Source: Adiantum capillus-veneris (lineage: Eukaryota > Streptophyta > Polypodiopsida > Polypodiales > Pteridaceae). Taken from it: a stretch of 64,000 nt of DNA. Position numbers and translations under genes: made by a program. This document shows positions 10,272 to 22,180 of the stretch, piece after piece (within the stretch, counting starts at the first letter, position 1; every line of letters begins with the position of its first letter). The stretch spans positions 39,075,558-39,139,557 of the forward strand of contig CM043946.1 in the NCBI GenBank assembly GCA_014529385.2. The letters run 5' to 3'. The notes under the pieces are model-generated. The model did no database searches. It saw nothing but the letters and a program-made list of their open reading frames with translations, and was not told the origin of the DNA.

Positions 10272-12198
10272 GGTAGTGATGGAATAGAGCACTCACAATG
10301 CACACACTCTACACAACTAGCCTTGAAGAGTGGTGTGTTATGTGTTGAGAATGGTGTGTTGTGATCATGTGATGATTTACAAGGGAGAGAAGGGCTCTAT
10401 TTATAGGTTTTAGAAGCCCCGATTAGGATTAGACCTAATCAAGTTTATTTGAAGAAATAAAAAATTATGCATATTTTATTTTTTTAAATGAGGGTGGGTC
10501 TCTCTTATCCTTTGAGTCGCATGGATGTGGGCTCAAGAGGAGAGAATTATTGAGGTGAAATATAGAAGATTCTAGAGAGGTGAGGGATTTTTTGTGTGAG
10601 GTTGCCTACTCCACGGTAGAGTAGAGTGGGTGCAATTTACAAAAAAAGGGTTAGCAGTTAGTGTTAGTAGTCTGAAGTTAGTAGGATGGGGTAAATTACA
10701 TGGCATATGCACTCAAGGTGCATTATATGATTTATACAATGATAACAAGTAAGAGAAGGATGAGAATATACACAATTTTGTGGAAACCACAAGATATAAA
10801 TGAAATTTTGCACCTTCTCCTCCAGTCAAAGAAGCGGTTGTAGAACTTTGTCGATGCAATTCTTGTGACCATGGGGAAGTTGAATTCTCCATGATCAAAC
10901 TCCTCCTTTTGCAGGGCTTGAGCTTGGTTATTTGCTGATTTTTTTCTCTTTTTATGAAAGGATGAAGAGGTTATGGTAATATGAATTTGATTCTAGAGAG
11001 AGAAATTGAGCTATATGTGTGTAGAGATGATAATCTTATGAGCTATGGAGTAAGGAGAGATGGAAATGGTGAAGAAGATGAAGTAAGCCATGAAAGTTGA
11101 AGGTTTGAGTGAGGGATGGAGAGGAAGGAGTGTATGTGTGTGAAAGTGGAAAAAGAGGTGAGAGAAGACTATGGGTTACTTTGTGAGAAAAGTGGGCAGA
11201 CTTGGGTCCACTCAAAAAATCATATCTCACCGCTGATAGCTTCAAAAATCATGAAAACCTTTGAGGTGATTATTCAGATTGTGGGCTACCTTTTCTCTGT
11301 TGATTACTTCTTCAAATTCTGAGCGGAGATAGGTGCCAAAATTCTCACCAAAAAGCCTGTTTTTTATGTATGCCAAAGTCTTTTAGTGGCCCCCTCCTTT
11401 GTTGAATTTGTACAATGTATCCAAGAGTGAGACCCTCCTTTGTCATATCATAATCCAAAGCATCCAATTTTCCCTTTACACATGCATGGAGGAGGATTAT
11501 TGGTGAATAAAGCAATATATACATCGTGGGACTAGTATATGGACTATTCATGGATTTTAGCTCAATGAGCACATGGTGTTAGAATAATGAGTAAAAAATA
11601 AATGAAAATATGGAGGAATTATAGATATGGAAAGATATTGGAATCATTTGATATGGTCCCTCTTTGTATTATTTTGGGTGAAAGAGGAAAAGGTATACAA
11701 GTAAATGAAAATAATATAATACAGGTGACTAAGGGAGTAGAAATCATTTTTTGTTTTCACAAGGGTGAGGGTGAAAATATGGGAGTGATTTGTATAAAAG
11801 AAAAATATGAGGTTAGAGTATGTACACATTGGCAATAAATATACTTATGGTGTAAGAGGATGAAAGAAGACATACACAGGTTTAATAAAACACACACCTA
11901 AGTATAAATATTTAAATAAAATATCAAAATAATTATAAAAATCCCTATATTTAGGCCATATATACAATGCAATATTTACACACAAATGGGCCATAATATT
12001 TTTATTTTTATTTTTTTTTGGCTTAACTAGCCCAGTGACTAGCTAGCTGAGGGTTTTTAAGAAAATATGGGGAAAGTCCCCTAACTCACACACGCCTATG
12101 TACAGTGAGATGGTAGGGATAGACACAGTGTTTGGGTGATTTTGGTAGGGTGAGGTAGCTTACTACGGCAATTATGGAAAGCTGAAAAACGGCTATCA
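10272..12198 (-). repeat. 3' LTR of element B, truncated
   Basis: Near-identical over long blocks to 15896-17696, including the TATA block and the terminal CGGCTATCA (plus strand). Homology begins at about 10272; the R-U5 part that would match 15187-15895 is missing. LTR C lacks the segment matching about 11470-11590, present here and in LTR A, so C carries a small deletion near 17090. Confidence 0.85.
10398..10405 (-). promoter_or_regulatory. TATA box of LTR B
   Basis: TATAAATA on the minus strand, in the same conserved block as in LTRs A and C. Confidence 0.55.
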
Positions 12199-12202
12199 TT
12201 AG

Positions 12203-12218
12203 CCCCCCCCCCCTTAGA
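12203..12218 (-). other. Polypurine tract of element B
   Basis: On the minus strand CTAAGG followed by a G run (11 G), then CTAA and the LTR start TGATAGCC. Its position right before the 3' LTR is where plus-strand DNA synthesis is primed. It identifies 10272-12198 as the 3' LTR and fixes the orientation of B. Confidence 0.75.
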
Positions 12219-12274
12219 TAATGGTATATTCATGTACCATTTATCCGATCATACAACATGTAGATTGTGTAACG

Positions 12275-12717
12275 CATTAGGCAAAATTTGGACTCACAAA
12301 GGGGCCCTTTAAGGAGTTTGACTTTACCTCTCTCTACCAAAACGGGCGCATGGATAAATTTTTGCAAACAAACTCCAAAGTTGGCGGAGGTTTGACAGTT
12401 AGAATGTCCTCTTCAAGCTCTGTCTACTGATATATAGCACGCCATGAGATTCCTCATGGTTTAGAACGTTCTTTTTTTGATTCACTTAGATTCCGACACA
12501 TCATAGGTGAATCAGAAAAAGAATCTTCTAAAATATGAGGAATCTCATGGCGTGCTATATATCAGTAGATAGAGCTTCAAGAGGACATTCTAACTGTCAA
12601 ACCTCTGACAACTTTGGAGTTTGTTTACAAAAATTTATCCATGCGCTCGTTTTGGTAGAGAGAGGTAAAGTCAAACTCCTTAAAGGGCCCTTTTGTGAGT
12701 CCAAATTTTGCCTAATG
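12275..12717. repeat. 443-bp fold-back (long inverted repeat)
   Basis: Two 183-bp arms, 12275-12457 and 12535-12717, are reverse complements with about seven mismatches counted by eye. The 77-bp centre can pair further (AGAACGTTC..GATTCAC with GTGAATC..AATCTTCT), leaving a loop of under 20 bases. Outer ends start CATTAGGCAAAATTTGG. It sits between the unknown ORF and the polypurine tract of element B. It may be a MITE nested in B or a structural part of B; no clear target duplication is seen beyond a TA on each side. Confidence 0.93.
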
Positions 12718-12754
12718 TTTGTCTTTGTCTGCTCTCATCTTTGAAGAACCTTTG

Positions 12755-13396
12755 TTATATGATTAAAAAACCTTGTGTGATATGAAAGGTTCTCAGAGCC
12801 CATAGCAAGATGTAATGAAGTGACTGAGTAAACGTCCTCCATTGAGAAATTTTCCATAAGCACCCCCTAGGATCAAAGATCTTGAAATATCTTTCCCAAA
12901 GAGAGATGTATGGTATGGAATCACTTACTGATTTCGGTTGAAGAAACTTGTAGATTTTACTGTTGTCCATCATTGCATCTATCACTATGAATGTGATATA
13001 AAAGATTGGTTGCTCTTCCTCCTCTATAAAGTTGATGTATCTGCTACGATCTTCAAGAGCTTGTATGAGCAAATTCCTGAACTGTAGCTCATAAAATTCA
13101 TTCAACCTGGGTAGGCTCACCAAGTCAAAAATTATATGGCCTTCATGATTTAGGAAAGCTTGATCCATGCTTCCTGCTGCTATTGGAAGATATTGCAAAT
13201 AGTTTACCACATAAGTAGATAATAGACGAAGGTTTCTATTGCTTCCAACACATTGGAAGAGAATATATTTTGATACTGATTGAAGAAATATCCACATGTA
13301 GCAATCAACAAGTTTTTGTATATGATGAAGACCAGAAGCATCACAATGTGCGACCTCCATACACCAAAGAACCAAATGAAGAAGGTTTGGAAACAT
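12755..13396 (-). CDS. Unknown ORF in element B (213 aa)
   Basis: An open frame downstream of gag in element B. Composition is rich in Leu, Ile, Phe and Tyr. No retroviral motif (no DTG, YxDD or DDE pattern) is visible and I do not recognise a domain. A partly overlapping 100-codon frame (13204-13506) continues upstream, so the coding sequence may be frameshifted. It may be element-specific or chance. Confidence 0.35.
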   Translation of the reverse strand: MFPNLLHLVLWCMEVAHCDASGLHHIQKLVDCYMWIFLQSVSKYILFQCVGSNRNLRLLSTYVVNYLQYLPIAAGSMDQAFLNHEGHIIFDLVSLPRLNEFYELQFRNLLIQALEDRSRYINFIEEEEQPIFYITFIVIDAMMDNSKIYKFLQPKSVSDSIPYISLWERYFKIFDPRGCLWKISQWRTFTQSLHYILLWALRTFHITQGFLII

Positions 13397-13692
13397 CCGT
13401 TCATCACCAAGTATTCATGTTCTCTTCCACTTAAGAAGGTATGGTGCCCCTGATGAAAGGTATATGTGAAGAAAGGAGAAGTTGACTTTGAAGAGGTGAA
13501 ACCCAATGTAAAGATGATTGGGGCTTCAAAAGTTTAGATTTTCTTGCTAAGAGATTGTCCCATGAATGAAGAGCCACCCACTAAAACACCATTGGAGAGA
13601 ATGATACCCTTCTGACAGTTTCCTTTTATGATTTTATTTTTTACTACTCTCCCATGTTCTTCATCCCCTTCTAAGCCCCCCCTTTGGCAAGG

Positions 13693-14874
13693 TTATAACT
13701 CCTCACATTGTACCACCTCAAAAGTTGATGGATTATTGTTTGATTTTGTGAAAACTTTGGCTTCTTGCATGATAGATTCCTCCATGCTTAATATACATGG
13801 GTCATACCAATTCTTTTCAACATCCTCAAACACTTCTTGAAGATTATCCTCACATGGATTCAACTCACACTCTTCTACTTTATTTTGGAGTTGGCATTCC
13901 ATGTACACAATCATCTCTTTATGATCAATGTGGTCTATGATCTCCTCACCTATGATTTCATAATCTTCTTCACTCTCTTCTTTTAGACAAGATACACTCT
14001 CAGAACATTCCATAAGATCAAGGTTACCTTCAAGGTCTTCATTCTCCATAGAGTCATGTTGCACAAAAGCTTCGTCTGCTCGGACTAGAAATTGATCCTC
14101 CGCCAAAAGGTTGGATGTATCCATTATTGAATCATCAATGCCATTTGAGATATCTTGTGTCAATTTTTGCATGCTTGTGATAAAGGTAGAAGAAAGAGAT
14201 TCCACATTTGAATCTTGGCCACACACTTTAGCACTTGAATAATCAGTTGGCATGTAAGTAACTTCTTCAACATTTGTGGGAGTAGAAGGAGACAAGTATG
14301 GCAAAGGAAATGACTCCTTGATAGAAACACTTTCATGATGGTTGGTTCTTCCAGCATGATGGAAACCATTTTTGATGTAGAAGTACTTGTGAAAATTCCT
14401 TCGGGCAATAGTGACTGCTTCTTCAAAGGTAGAGGGTCCACTACAAGTAACCTTAGTCTTTAGGAAAGGAGACAAACCCGAAATAAATTGCTCCATTTTT
14501 ACATAATCTGGAAATGTAGAACTAAACCCACATCCTTCCCATTGATGAGAAAAAATATCCTCCTAAGCATATTAGTCTTCACCATGTTGTTGAAGTCTCC
14601 CTAATGAAGCCCATGCTTTTTGTTGGAAATTTAGAGAATCTGGTCTTCAAAGCTTTGGAAATTTGGGTATACCCATCTTAAATCTGAGAAGACATACTCC
14701 AAACCATTGCTCAGCGTTGCCTCTAAGGCATAGCAATAGAAAATCCCCTTTTACAATGTCATCCCTTTTACCAATGATACGACAAACCATTCTAAAATCA
14801 GCAAGAAAATCATCAACATCTTCTTCTAGATTTCCGAAGAAGATTGGGATATCATCAAAGGTATAGCGTGTCAT
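13693..14874 (-). pseudogene. Gag of element B, broken
   Basis: The N-terminal part (14874-14647) reads TFDDIPIFFGNLEEDVDDF, LADFRMVCRI, LLCLRGNAEQWFG, the start of a retrotransposon gag domain like that of A. The frame is lost over about 14500-14645 and resumes at 14496 as MEQFISGLSPFLKTKVTCSGP and TFEEAVTIARR, the end of the same domain. The rest (to 13693) is acidic (Glu/Asp rich) with no zinc knuckle. Start chosen at the Met just before the conserved block, as in A. Confidence 0.75.
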
Positions 14875-15165
14875 AGTCTCTCAATGTTAGAACCACACAA
14901 ACATTAGTTCCAAACAATCATTTTCTCTCATGACATCAACTAACTACACAAAGTTTTGAAAGGTCTTTCAACAAGAATTCTAGATTCTTATGTGAAAATG
15001 TTTTTTTCCTTTCTTATGTTATGCTAATCCAAACCATATTCTAGATCAATTTTTGTTTCCTTGAAATTAAACTCGGTCATACAAGTTTCATGATTCATAT
15101 AATCTACTTGATTATGCTAAAATTCAAGCATTCATGCAATACAACAACAATAAGCACAAAGTCAT
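14875..15165 (-). other. Leader of element B
   Basis: About 290 bases between primer binding site and gag with no ORF. It lacks the two small ORFs found at the same place in element A. Confidence 0.6.
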
Positions 15166-15183
15166 TCCTTAGTGGGGGCACCA
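15166..15183 (-). other. Putative primer binding site of element B
   Basis: Minus strand TGGTGCCCCCACTAAGG, three bases after the LTR end; matches the site in element A except for a few bases. Confidence 0.6.
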
Positions 15184-15186
15184 ATT

Positions 15187-17696
15187 TGAGGCGGTCCGGG
15201 GCGGGCAACAAGAAGAGCGGCCTCTAAACACCCTTTGAGGCTCCCGTGCTGCTCAATTGGGGCTGGGGCAAGCACAATCAAAGACAACAACAACCCACAG
15301 CTAGAAACCGATACAAGAAAATGGGCACCACCTAGTTGTAGATGCGAACTAGGACGCACGTGATATCTCCTTATACTCAAATGCACAACGAGAGGGGAAT
15401 GCAAGATAGCCACACACACCAAACACAAACATTCACCACGCCAAAGAGAGGTAAAGAGCACAAATCAACTTGAGCAACTCAGTCTTAGCCTTAAAGACTA
15501 GATGCACACAAAGCTTGATGAGAAATAGAGAGACAACACAAAACTTGACCTTGTTGCCAATACACAAATTGTCTTAGGGTCACGGGAGCCCTCTCACCGA
15601 GCACCCTCTTACAATTGACTTTCTATCCAAACAATTCAACAAGCACTCAAACCATCAAGCATGAAATAACACAACAGACCTCAAGGACAATATACCTTCA
15701 ACCACCTGATGAGCCAACTTATCAAGTCAATTTGGAGAGAAGAGTCGTAGTTGCAGCATACAATTGCACCCAAAACTATGAATCTTATTTATGGACAAGA
15801 GTAGGCTACAAGTGTGATGTAGAGTATGGTATCACTCCACTCCTCTAGATGGCATAACTAACTTCAAGCTTCTCCATGCACCTATGTGTAGTGATGGCAT
15901 AAAGCACTCACAATGCACACACTCTACACAAATAGGCTTGAAGAGTGGTGTGTTATGTGTTGATAATGGTGTGGTATGATCATGTGATGATTTACAAGGG
16001 AGAGAAGGGCTCTATTTATAGGTTTTAGAAGCCCCGATTAGGATTAGACCTAATCAAGTTTATTTGAAGAAATAAAAAATTATGCATATTTTATTTTTTT
16101 AAATGAGGGTGGGTCTCTCTTATCCTTTGAGTCACATGGATGTGGACTCAAGAGGAGAGAATTATTGAGGTGAAATATAGAAGATTCTAGAGAGGTGAGG
16201 GATTTTTTGTGTGAGGTTGCCTACTCCACGGTAGAGTAGAGTGGGTGCAATTTACAAAAAAAGGGTTAGCAGCTAGTGTTAGTAGTCTGAAGTTAGTAGG
16301 ATGGGGTAAAATTACATGGCATATGCACTCAAGGTGCATTATATGATTTATACAATGATAAAAAGTAAGAGAAGGATAAGAATATACACAATTTGGTGGA
16401 AACCACAAGATGTAAATGAAATTTTCCACCTTCTCCTCCAGTGAATGAAGCGGTTGTAGAACTTTGTCGGTGCAATTCTTGTGACCATGGGGAAGTTGAA
16501 TTCTCCATGATCAAACTCCTCCTTTTGCAGGGCTTGAGCTTGGTTATTTGCTGATTTTTTCTCTTTTTATGAAAGGATGAAGAGGTTATGGTAATATGAA
16601 TTTGATTCTAGAGAGAGAAATTGAGCTATATGTGTGTAGAGATGATAATCTTTTGAGCTATGGAGTAAGGAAAGATGGAAATGGTGAAGAAGATGAAGTA
16701 AGCCATGAAAGTTGAAGGTTTGAGTGACGGATGGAGAGGAAGGATTGTATGTGTGTGGAAGTGGAAAAGGAGGTGAGAGAAGACTATGGGTTACTTTGTG
16801 AGAAAAGTGGACAGACTGGGGTCCACTCAAAAAATCAGATCTCACCGTTGGTAGCTCCAAAAATCATGAAAAATTTTTTGGTGACTATTGAGATTGTGGG
16901 CTACATTTTCTCTGTTGATTACTTCTTCAAATTCTGAGCGGAGATAGGTGCCAAAATTCTCACCAAAAAGCCTGTCTTTTATGCCTGCCAAAGTCTTTTA
17001 GTGGCCCCCTCCTTTGTTGAATTTGTACAATGTATCCAAGAGTGAGCCCCTCCTTTGTCATATCATTATACAAAGTATCCAATCTTAATAAATAATAATA
17101 AATAAAAAATATGGAGGAATTATAGATATGGAAAGATAATGGAATCATATGATATGGTCCCTCTTTGTATTATTTTGGGTGAAAGAGGAAAAGGTATACA
17201 AGTAAATGAAAATAATATAATACACGTGACTAAGGGAGTAGAAATTATTTTTTGTTTTCACAAGGGTGAGGGTGAAAATGTGGGAGTGATTTGTATAAAA
17301 GAAAAATATGAGGTTAGAGTATGTACACATTGGCAAAAAATATACTTATGGTGTAAGAGGATGAAAGAAGGCATACACAGGTTTAATAAAACACACACCT
17401 AAGTATAAATATTTAAATAAAATACCAGAATAATCATAAAAATCCCTATATTTAGGCCATATATACAATGCAATATTTACACACAAATGGGCCATAATTT
17501 TTATTTTATTTATTTTTGGTTCAACTAGCCCATTGACTAGCTAGCTGAGGGTTTTTAAGAAAATATGGGGAAAGTCCCCTAACTCACACACGCCTATGTA
17601 CAGTGAAATGGTAGGGATAGCCACAGTGTTTGGGTGATTTTTGTAGGGTGAGGTATCTTACTATGGCAATTATGGAAAGCCGAAAAACGGCTATCA
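15187..17696 (-). repeat. 5' LTR of element B (2.51 kb)
   Basis: Minus-strand TGATAGCC start (17696) and GCCTCA end (15187). Matches LTR A throughout and LTR B from 15896 upward. Contains TATA at 16013-16020. The A and C copies share the block with ATTGCACCCAAAACTA (about 15765) that B has lost. Confidence 0.85.
16013..16020 (-). promoter_or_regulatory. TATA box of LTR C
   Basis: TATAAATA on the minus strand, upstream of the R-U5 region that leads to the primer binding site and gag of element B. Confidence 0.6.
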
Positions 17697-18321
17697 GTAG
17701 GTCTCTTTTTTTGTGCATCTTGAAAAAGGTTTCCATTAGGGGTGGTAGCCTTGTCGGTGTCTGCGTTGCTTGAAGATGTTATCTGATGGAGATTTAGTAG
17801 TTGGTTTGGTATAAGGCGCCTCCCCTGTTCACCCATCCTTCATTTGTTTGGTATGTTGGTCTAGTCTGTTATGTTGTTCCCTGATGCCCTAGCTCAAGGG
17901 TTTGAGCAACGTTTTCATAGTAAATTTTTTGCTTCTATTTTAATTCAATATCACTCACTTTTGTGAGTTTGGGGGGGGGAAAAATCCTCTCAATAGCCTT
18001 ATGTAGGCCATAGTGAATTTTCACCTCGTTTTAATTGAAAACGTTTGTTCAATAAATGGAGGTAGAGTTTCTACTTAGAGAAAGGTAGCGATAGAAAAGG
18101 GCAAGGGAATTTGGGTAAGTGACAATTGATGACCCTTTATTGTGTGCATAGGTCTTAGAGAAGGTTGAAAGGATAGCTATGCCGCATGTCATCTATTTGA
18201 TGAGACAAGGGCTTCTCTATGTTTTGGAGTTTAGCCTTCATGTCGCAGAGATTGCGACACGTGTAAAGGAGTGAATCGTTGCCTAAGGCTAGGAAAAATA
18301 AGCACAACGTAAGAGAATGCA

Positions 18322-18324
<3 letters not shown>

Positions 18325-18386
<62 letters not shown>
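18325..18386. repeat. (CT)n microsatellite
   Basis: Pure CT run of about 31 units, 53 bases from the next CT tract. Confidence 0.95.
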
Positions 18387-18388
<2 letters not shown>

Positions 18389-18435
18389 CACACAATCGTT
18401 CATTTAATGAGGGCTTGCTTGCAATAGTCAAAATT

Positions 18436-18439
<4 letters not shown>

Positions 18440-18508
<69 letters not shown>
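18440..18508. repeat. (CT)n(CA)n compound microsatellite
   Basis: About 43 bases of CT followed by about 26 bases of CA. Same order as at 7112-7179 and 19872-19963. Confidence 0.95.
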
Positions 18509-18513
<5 letters not shown>

Positions 18514-19866
18514 GTTGGCTTGAGTCCAGCTTATTGTTAGTGCTTGAACTCCCAAGCCACATGCACTCGTGAGGCCTCTTCATAGAGTAGCTCATAATGT
18601 CACGCACAATGCAGGGTATCAAGGACTTGTATACACATGGATGCCTCGAACGTCCAAGCTTTTCTCAATCTCTTTCATATAAACTATACAATATAGATAT
18701 AGATTTTGAAAATTTGTAGGATTTTCAAACTATGTTAATGCATTCTTTATTGAATTTTCTTTATCAACTGATTAATAATTTCCCTTGATTGTTTAGGAAG
18801 GCTTTAGAGATTTTTATTTTATTTTTACTAAATAAAAGGAGAAGTATTTCATGATTTAACTAGACATCCAAATTTTCAAAAAAGATTTTCACTTTTGCTT
18901 TAGCAGTCTTTTCGGTATGTCATAGTTGGATGAGGTCGCCCCCTATAGAAACAATTCAGAGAGCTCAAATTTTGACACTCATGCGGCACTACTCCTCGAA
19001 AGCTTAATCGATCATCCTCACTAGAGCTCCCTTCATGTACATTCCTCAAACCCTAGTGCATCGACCTCTTAGTTATCCGCCCTCTCCATAAGATTCCTTT
19101 TGATGCCACTCCTGATCAAGTGCTCTCCAACATCCCCTCTTCCTTTGTTAAACACTGAATTTCAAAGCTTGGTGGTTGTCCAGCATTTTGTTTTAGATCT
19201 TCCATGGAAAGCAATTGTTTTCACAAATAGTTTGCCTTGATTGATTCACTGTGGAATGGTGTGACTTAAAGAAGAGCAGTAGTGTTGTACCTTTCACCTC
19301 ATATCATCTCTTATTCTGGAGGCTTCATAGCATCTATCCTCAAAGCTTTTTCAAAAAGCTCCATGACCTCACAAGACAAACAAAATTTGGCATTAATGGA
19401 TGCGTGGAAGAGAAAATTGGCATATAGTAAATTTTTTAGATGGAGAAGATGCATTTCATGCATTGGGATGCTTGTGCCTATTAAAAAAAAAAAAAAAACC
19501 ATACATACGTATGGTGTGGAGTTGGCACCGTTCTTTACATTCATAATAATACCGTAGTTCCCTTCCCCTGCCACTTTTATCCCCTCTAGTGTTGAAGGGG
19601 GACTTATGCTTTCCCTCCAGTGTTGGGGGGACTTTCTTATTTCAAAAATCTTGCAATTGGATGAGAAAGAACTCATTATCATTGATTTATGTCGGCTCGT
19701 GATATTCCAAATTGCCATGTTGTGGTGTACTCTCGAAGTGTCGCTTCATTAGACATCACAAAAGTTCTTCAATCCTTGTCATGTTCATCTACAATCTTTT
19801 CAATAAATCTCATGTGGATTGACTCCTAATTCTCCGGATTTCTACTTTGGGAAAGACCTCCATAAT

Positions 19867-19871
<5 letters not shown>

Positions 19872-19963
<92 letters not shown>
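19872..19963. repeat. (CT)n(CA)n compound microsatellite
   Basis: About 53 bases of CT then about 39 bases of CA, the longest compound tract in the window. Confidence 0.95.
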
Positions 19964-19965
<2 letters not shown>

Positions 19966-21359
19966 GTGTGTACCTGCACTAGAGGAAGAGATAGATGTGG
20001 AAGAAGGAGAATGATCATTGTAGTTGCACTTGTGGTGGCTAATAAATCAATTGTTGATTTGGTGCTTCATTAAGTCCGTCTCTTCTACTATCTCCCCCTT
20101 CTCTGCTTCCTACCCAATATTTCAACGTAACTCCTATCCTAGGTTTACACATTAGATACACATCCTCCATGATTTAGAACATTGGGGTTGTGGAGCCAAT
20201 TGATGAGCTAAACTCTGGCATCCACCCTCCCCATGAAGCCAAAGATAAGCATTGATTTAGCAAGCTTGGCAAGCCAGTTCTTAATCAGAGTAGGATGAAG
20301 GGAAATGGTAAGCACGTACTCCACTTTCACACTTTGCGAGAGCGTTCTTTTTAAGGCTTGAAGGATTGTGCTCCCCTTGGCAGAATCTTGATACTTGCTA
20401 GGTGTCTCAACTTCTTCCATCATCCTTTTGTTCAGGGACTATAGTGGGGATAAGGTGTCGTGCTCTCACCAGTGGGTGCTCCTCACTGCAATGTGCGTGA
20501 AATCTCACTCCAATGGAATGAATACACAAAATACAATTTGTTTAGAGCAAACAACACAATGACTCAACATTAGAACCTGGACAACATTGGACTCGTCTAA
20601 CTCAAAGAAACCAGTACAGAATCTGGCATGGCAACACAATCAACTCCAACCCAGAACTCACAGGTACAATGGTGGTATCAAGGCTCAAATGTGTAGGGAT
20701 GGTGTAGACATGTTGTGCATGAACTCAAGATGCTGGACTTAAGATGAATGGCCATACAAAGTAGATGAAGATAATGATAGATCGCGACAACTAGCACCAG
20801 CCACACATATTATCTCCTAAAGAGACACCAATGGCTACCAGATATCCCAATCCAACTAAGCCTATCTCCCAAGTGAGGTGGTGATGATCTAGCCACGGGT
20901 CCACTAGACCACCATTTGCATCACTTTCCATGTGCCACTACCTAGGCAAGAGTCCGTCTATTGTGAACTCCTGACCAATTGTGACCAACTAAAACTAACT
21001 GCCTCTCCTATGCTAGTGACACTGTACCCCTGCTATAGCTTGCCCGCCACAAGACCACTCACCATCTTGATGAGAGAGAACATTGAAATTGGAAGGAAGA
21101 AAAAACAATAGCCAACCAAACCAAAGAAAATGATGCAGGTATTTGCAGGAGATGACGAATAAGTACAAGCAACTACGCCACAATGAAACAATATTGAAAT
21201 GCTCCTAGTCTAGCTCAATATTAGAAGCTGCTGCAGGTATTGAAACTAAAACTTGTGAGAATTTCCCAGTTTTCTGTAGGCAAGCTAAAAATCCAATGGG
21301 GATCTTGATTAAAATATTTTTTAGCCTATGAAAACTTCTCGGATCGAGGAGGTGGGTAG

Positions 21360-21594
21360 GAGACTAGGGGGTGGTGAGAGCTAGAAAAGAGGGAAGGAGT
21401 GGGTAGCGGTGAGGGCATGGGGTGGTGAGGGGCAAAGGGGGGTGGGAAGGGGTGAGGAAGGAGGGAGGGAGGGATCGGTAGGCGCGAGGGGCAAGGGGGC
21501 GTGGGTAGGGGAGAGCAGGGAGGGTAGGGGCGAGAGGGGGGTAGGTAGGGGCGAGTAGAGAGGGTGGGTTGGGAAGGGGCGAGGGGGAGGGTAT
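21360..21594. repeat. G-rich low-complexity tract, left part
   Basis: Irregular repeats of GGGTAGGGG, GGGGCGAGGG and similar words on the plus strand. It resumes at 26717 on the other side of copia-2, so it was one tract of about 500 bases before that insertion. Predicted Pro/Leu-rich peptides on the minus strand are by-products of the composition. Confidence 0.85.
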
Positions 21595-21820
21595 TGTTAC
21601 CATATACATGTGGTAGTGATGTGTGTGAACAGACTAGGACCGCCGGGGCATTTTTTCCCTCTTAGGAGGTTTTTTCACCCGTGCATTGTATATACGCCCA
21701 TCACTCTAGGGATATCTATCTTTCCATTGCACACTAAGTAATACACTCTCTATTATGTGCCTTGAGTTTCCTTCATCTTCTCCAAGATGTGTGTGTTTCT
21801 CTACAAACCTAATTCCAACA
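21595..21820 (+). repeat. copia-2 5' LTR
   Basis: 226 bp, TGTTACCATATAC to TTCCAACA. TATATAC at 21689-21695 is a candidate TATA box. Same family as the LTRs at 26490, 43912 (reverse), 51782 and 55364. Confidence 0.95.
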
Positions 21821-21822
21821 AT

Positions 21823-21834
21823 TGGTATCAGAGT
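21823..21834 (+). other. copia-2 primer binding site (initiator Met tRNA type)
   Basis: TGGTATCAGAGT two bases after the LTR, the usual copia site pairing with initiator tRNA-Met (TGGTATCAGAGC, as kept in copia-4), with the last base changed. Confidence 0.9.
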
Positions 21835-22180
21835 AGGTTGCATCCTCTCGGGCTTAGTCACTAGCAGCTTCAGTACACGCCTGCTCATTTTCTCCTTTTG
21901 AGTGAGCTTTGGCGAGCGTTCGTAGGTCAGCAAATTTTTTTGATGTGCTCGTAGAGCTCAATCTGCTCAGATTTTTTATTTTGGCTTATTTCGGCATCCG
22001 TTTCCACTACAAACAGTACTGCATAGGCTATTTCATCATTTTGTGCAAAATTTCTATCAGTGTCGTTTTTTGCATAACAGGTGCCTTACAATCTTCTACG
22101 TTTGTGCTATATAGAACATGTTGTTCCCGCTTTGTTTCTCTTCTTTTCGGGCAGTTTTCACATCAGGTGCAACATTTACC

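Larger units (their letters stand above)
10272..17696 (-). mobile_element. Element B: gypsy-type element with gag but no pol seen
   Basis: On the minus strand: 5' LTR (17696-15187), primer binding site, gag remnant (14874-13693), unknown ORF (13396-12755), fold-back (12717-12275), polypurine tract and 3' LTR (12198-10272, truncated at its far end). The internal part is only about 3 kb and no RT or integrase motif is visible, so this is a non-autonomous or deleted copy of the family that includes A. Target duplication cannot be tested because one end is lost. Confidence 0.82.
17697..21359. other. Unassigned intergenic sequence
   Basis: 3.7 kb without a supportable gene. It holds three long microsatellites (listed separately), a poly-A run at 19483-19498, and short frames without recognisable domains. 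The stretch 17880-17970 (TTTGAGCAACG.. followed by a T-rich block with TTAATTCAATA) vaguely resembles a plant LINE 3' end, but this is weak. Confidence 0.5.

Noticed and set aside
12275-12717. Fold-back as a microRNA gene
   Set aside because: The arms are far too long and evenly matched for a plant microRNA precursor; a siRNA-type or fold-back element explanation fits better.
19311-19718. 135-codon minus-strand frame
   Set aside because: Contains a Phe run from a poly-A stretch and no recognisable domain; no support for a gene.
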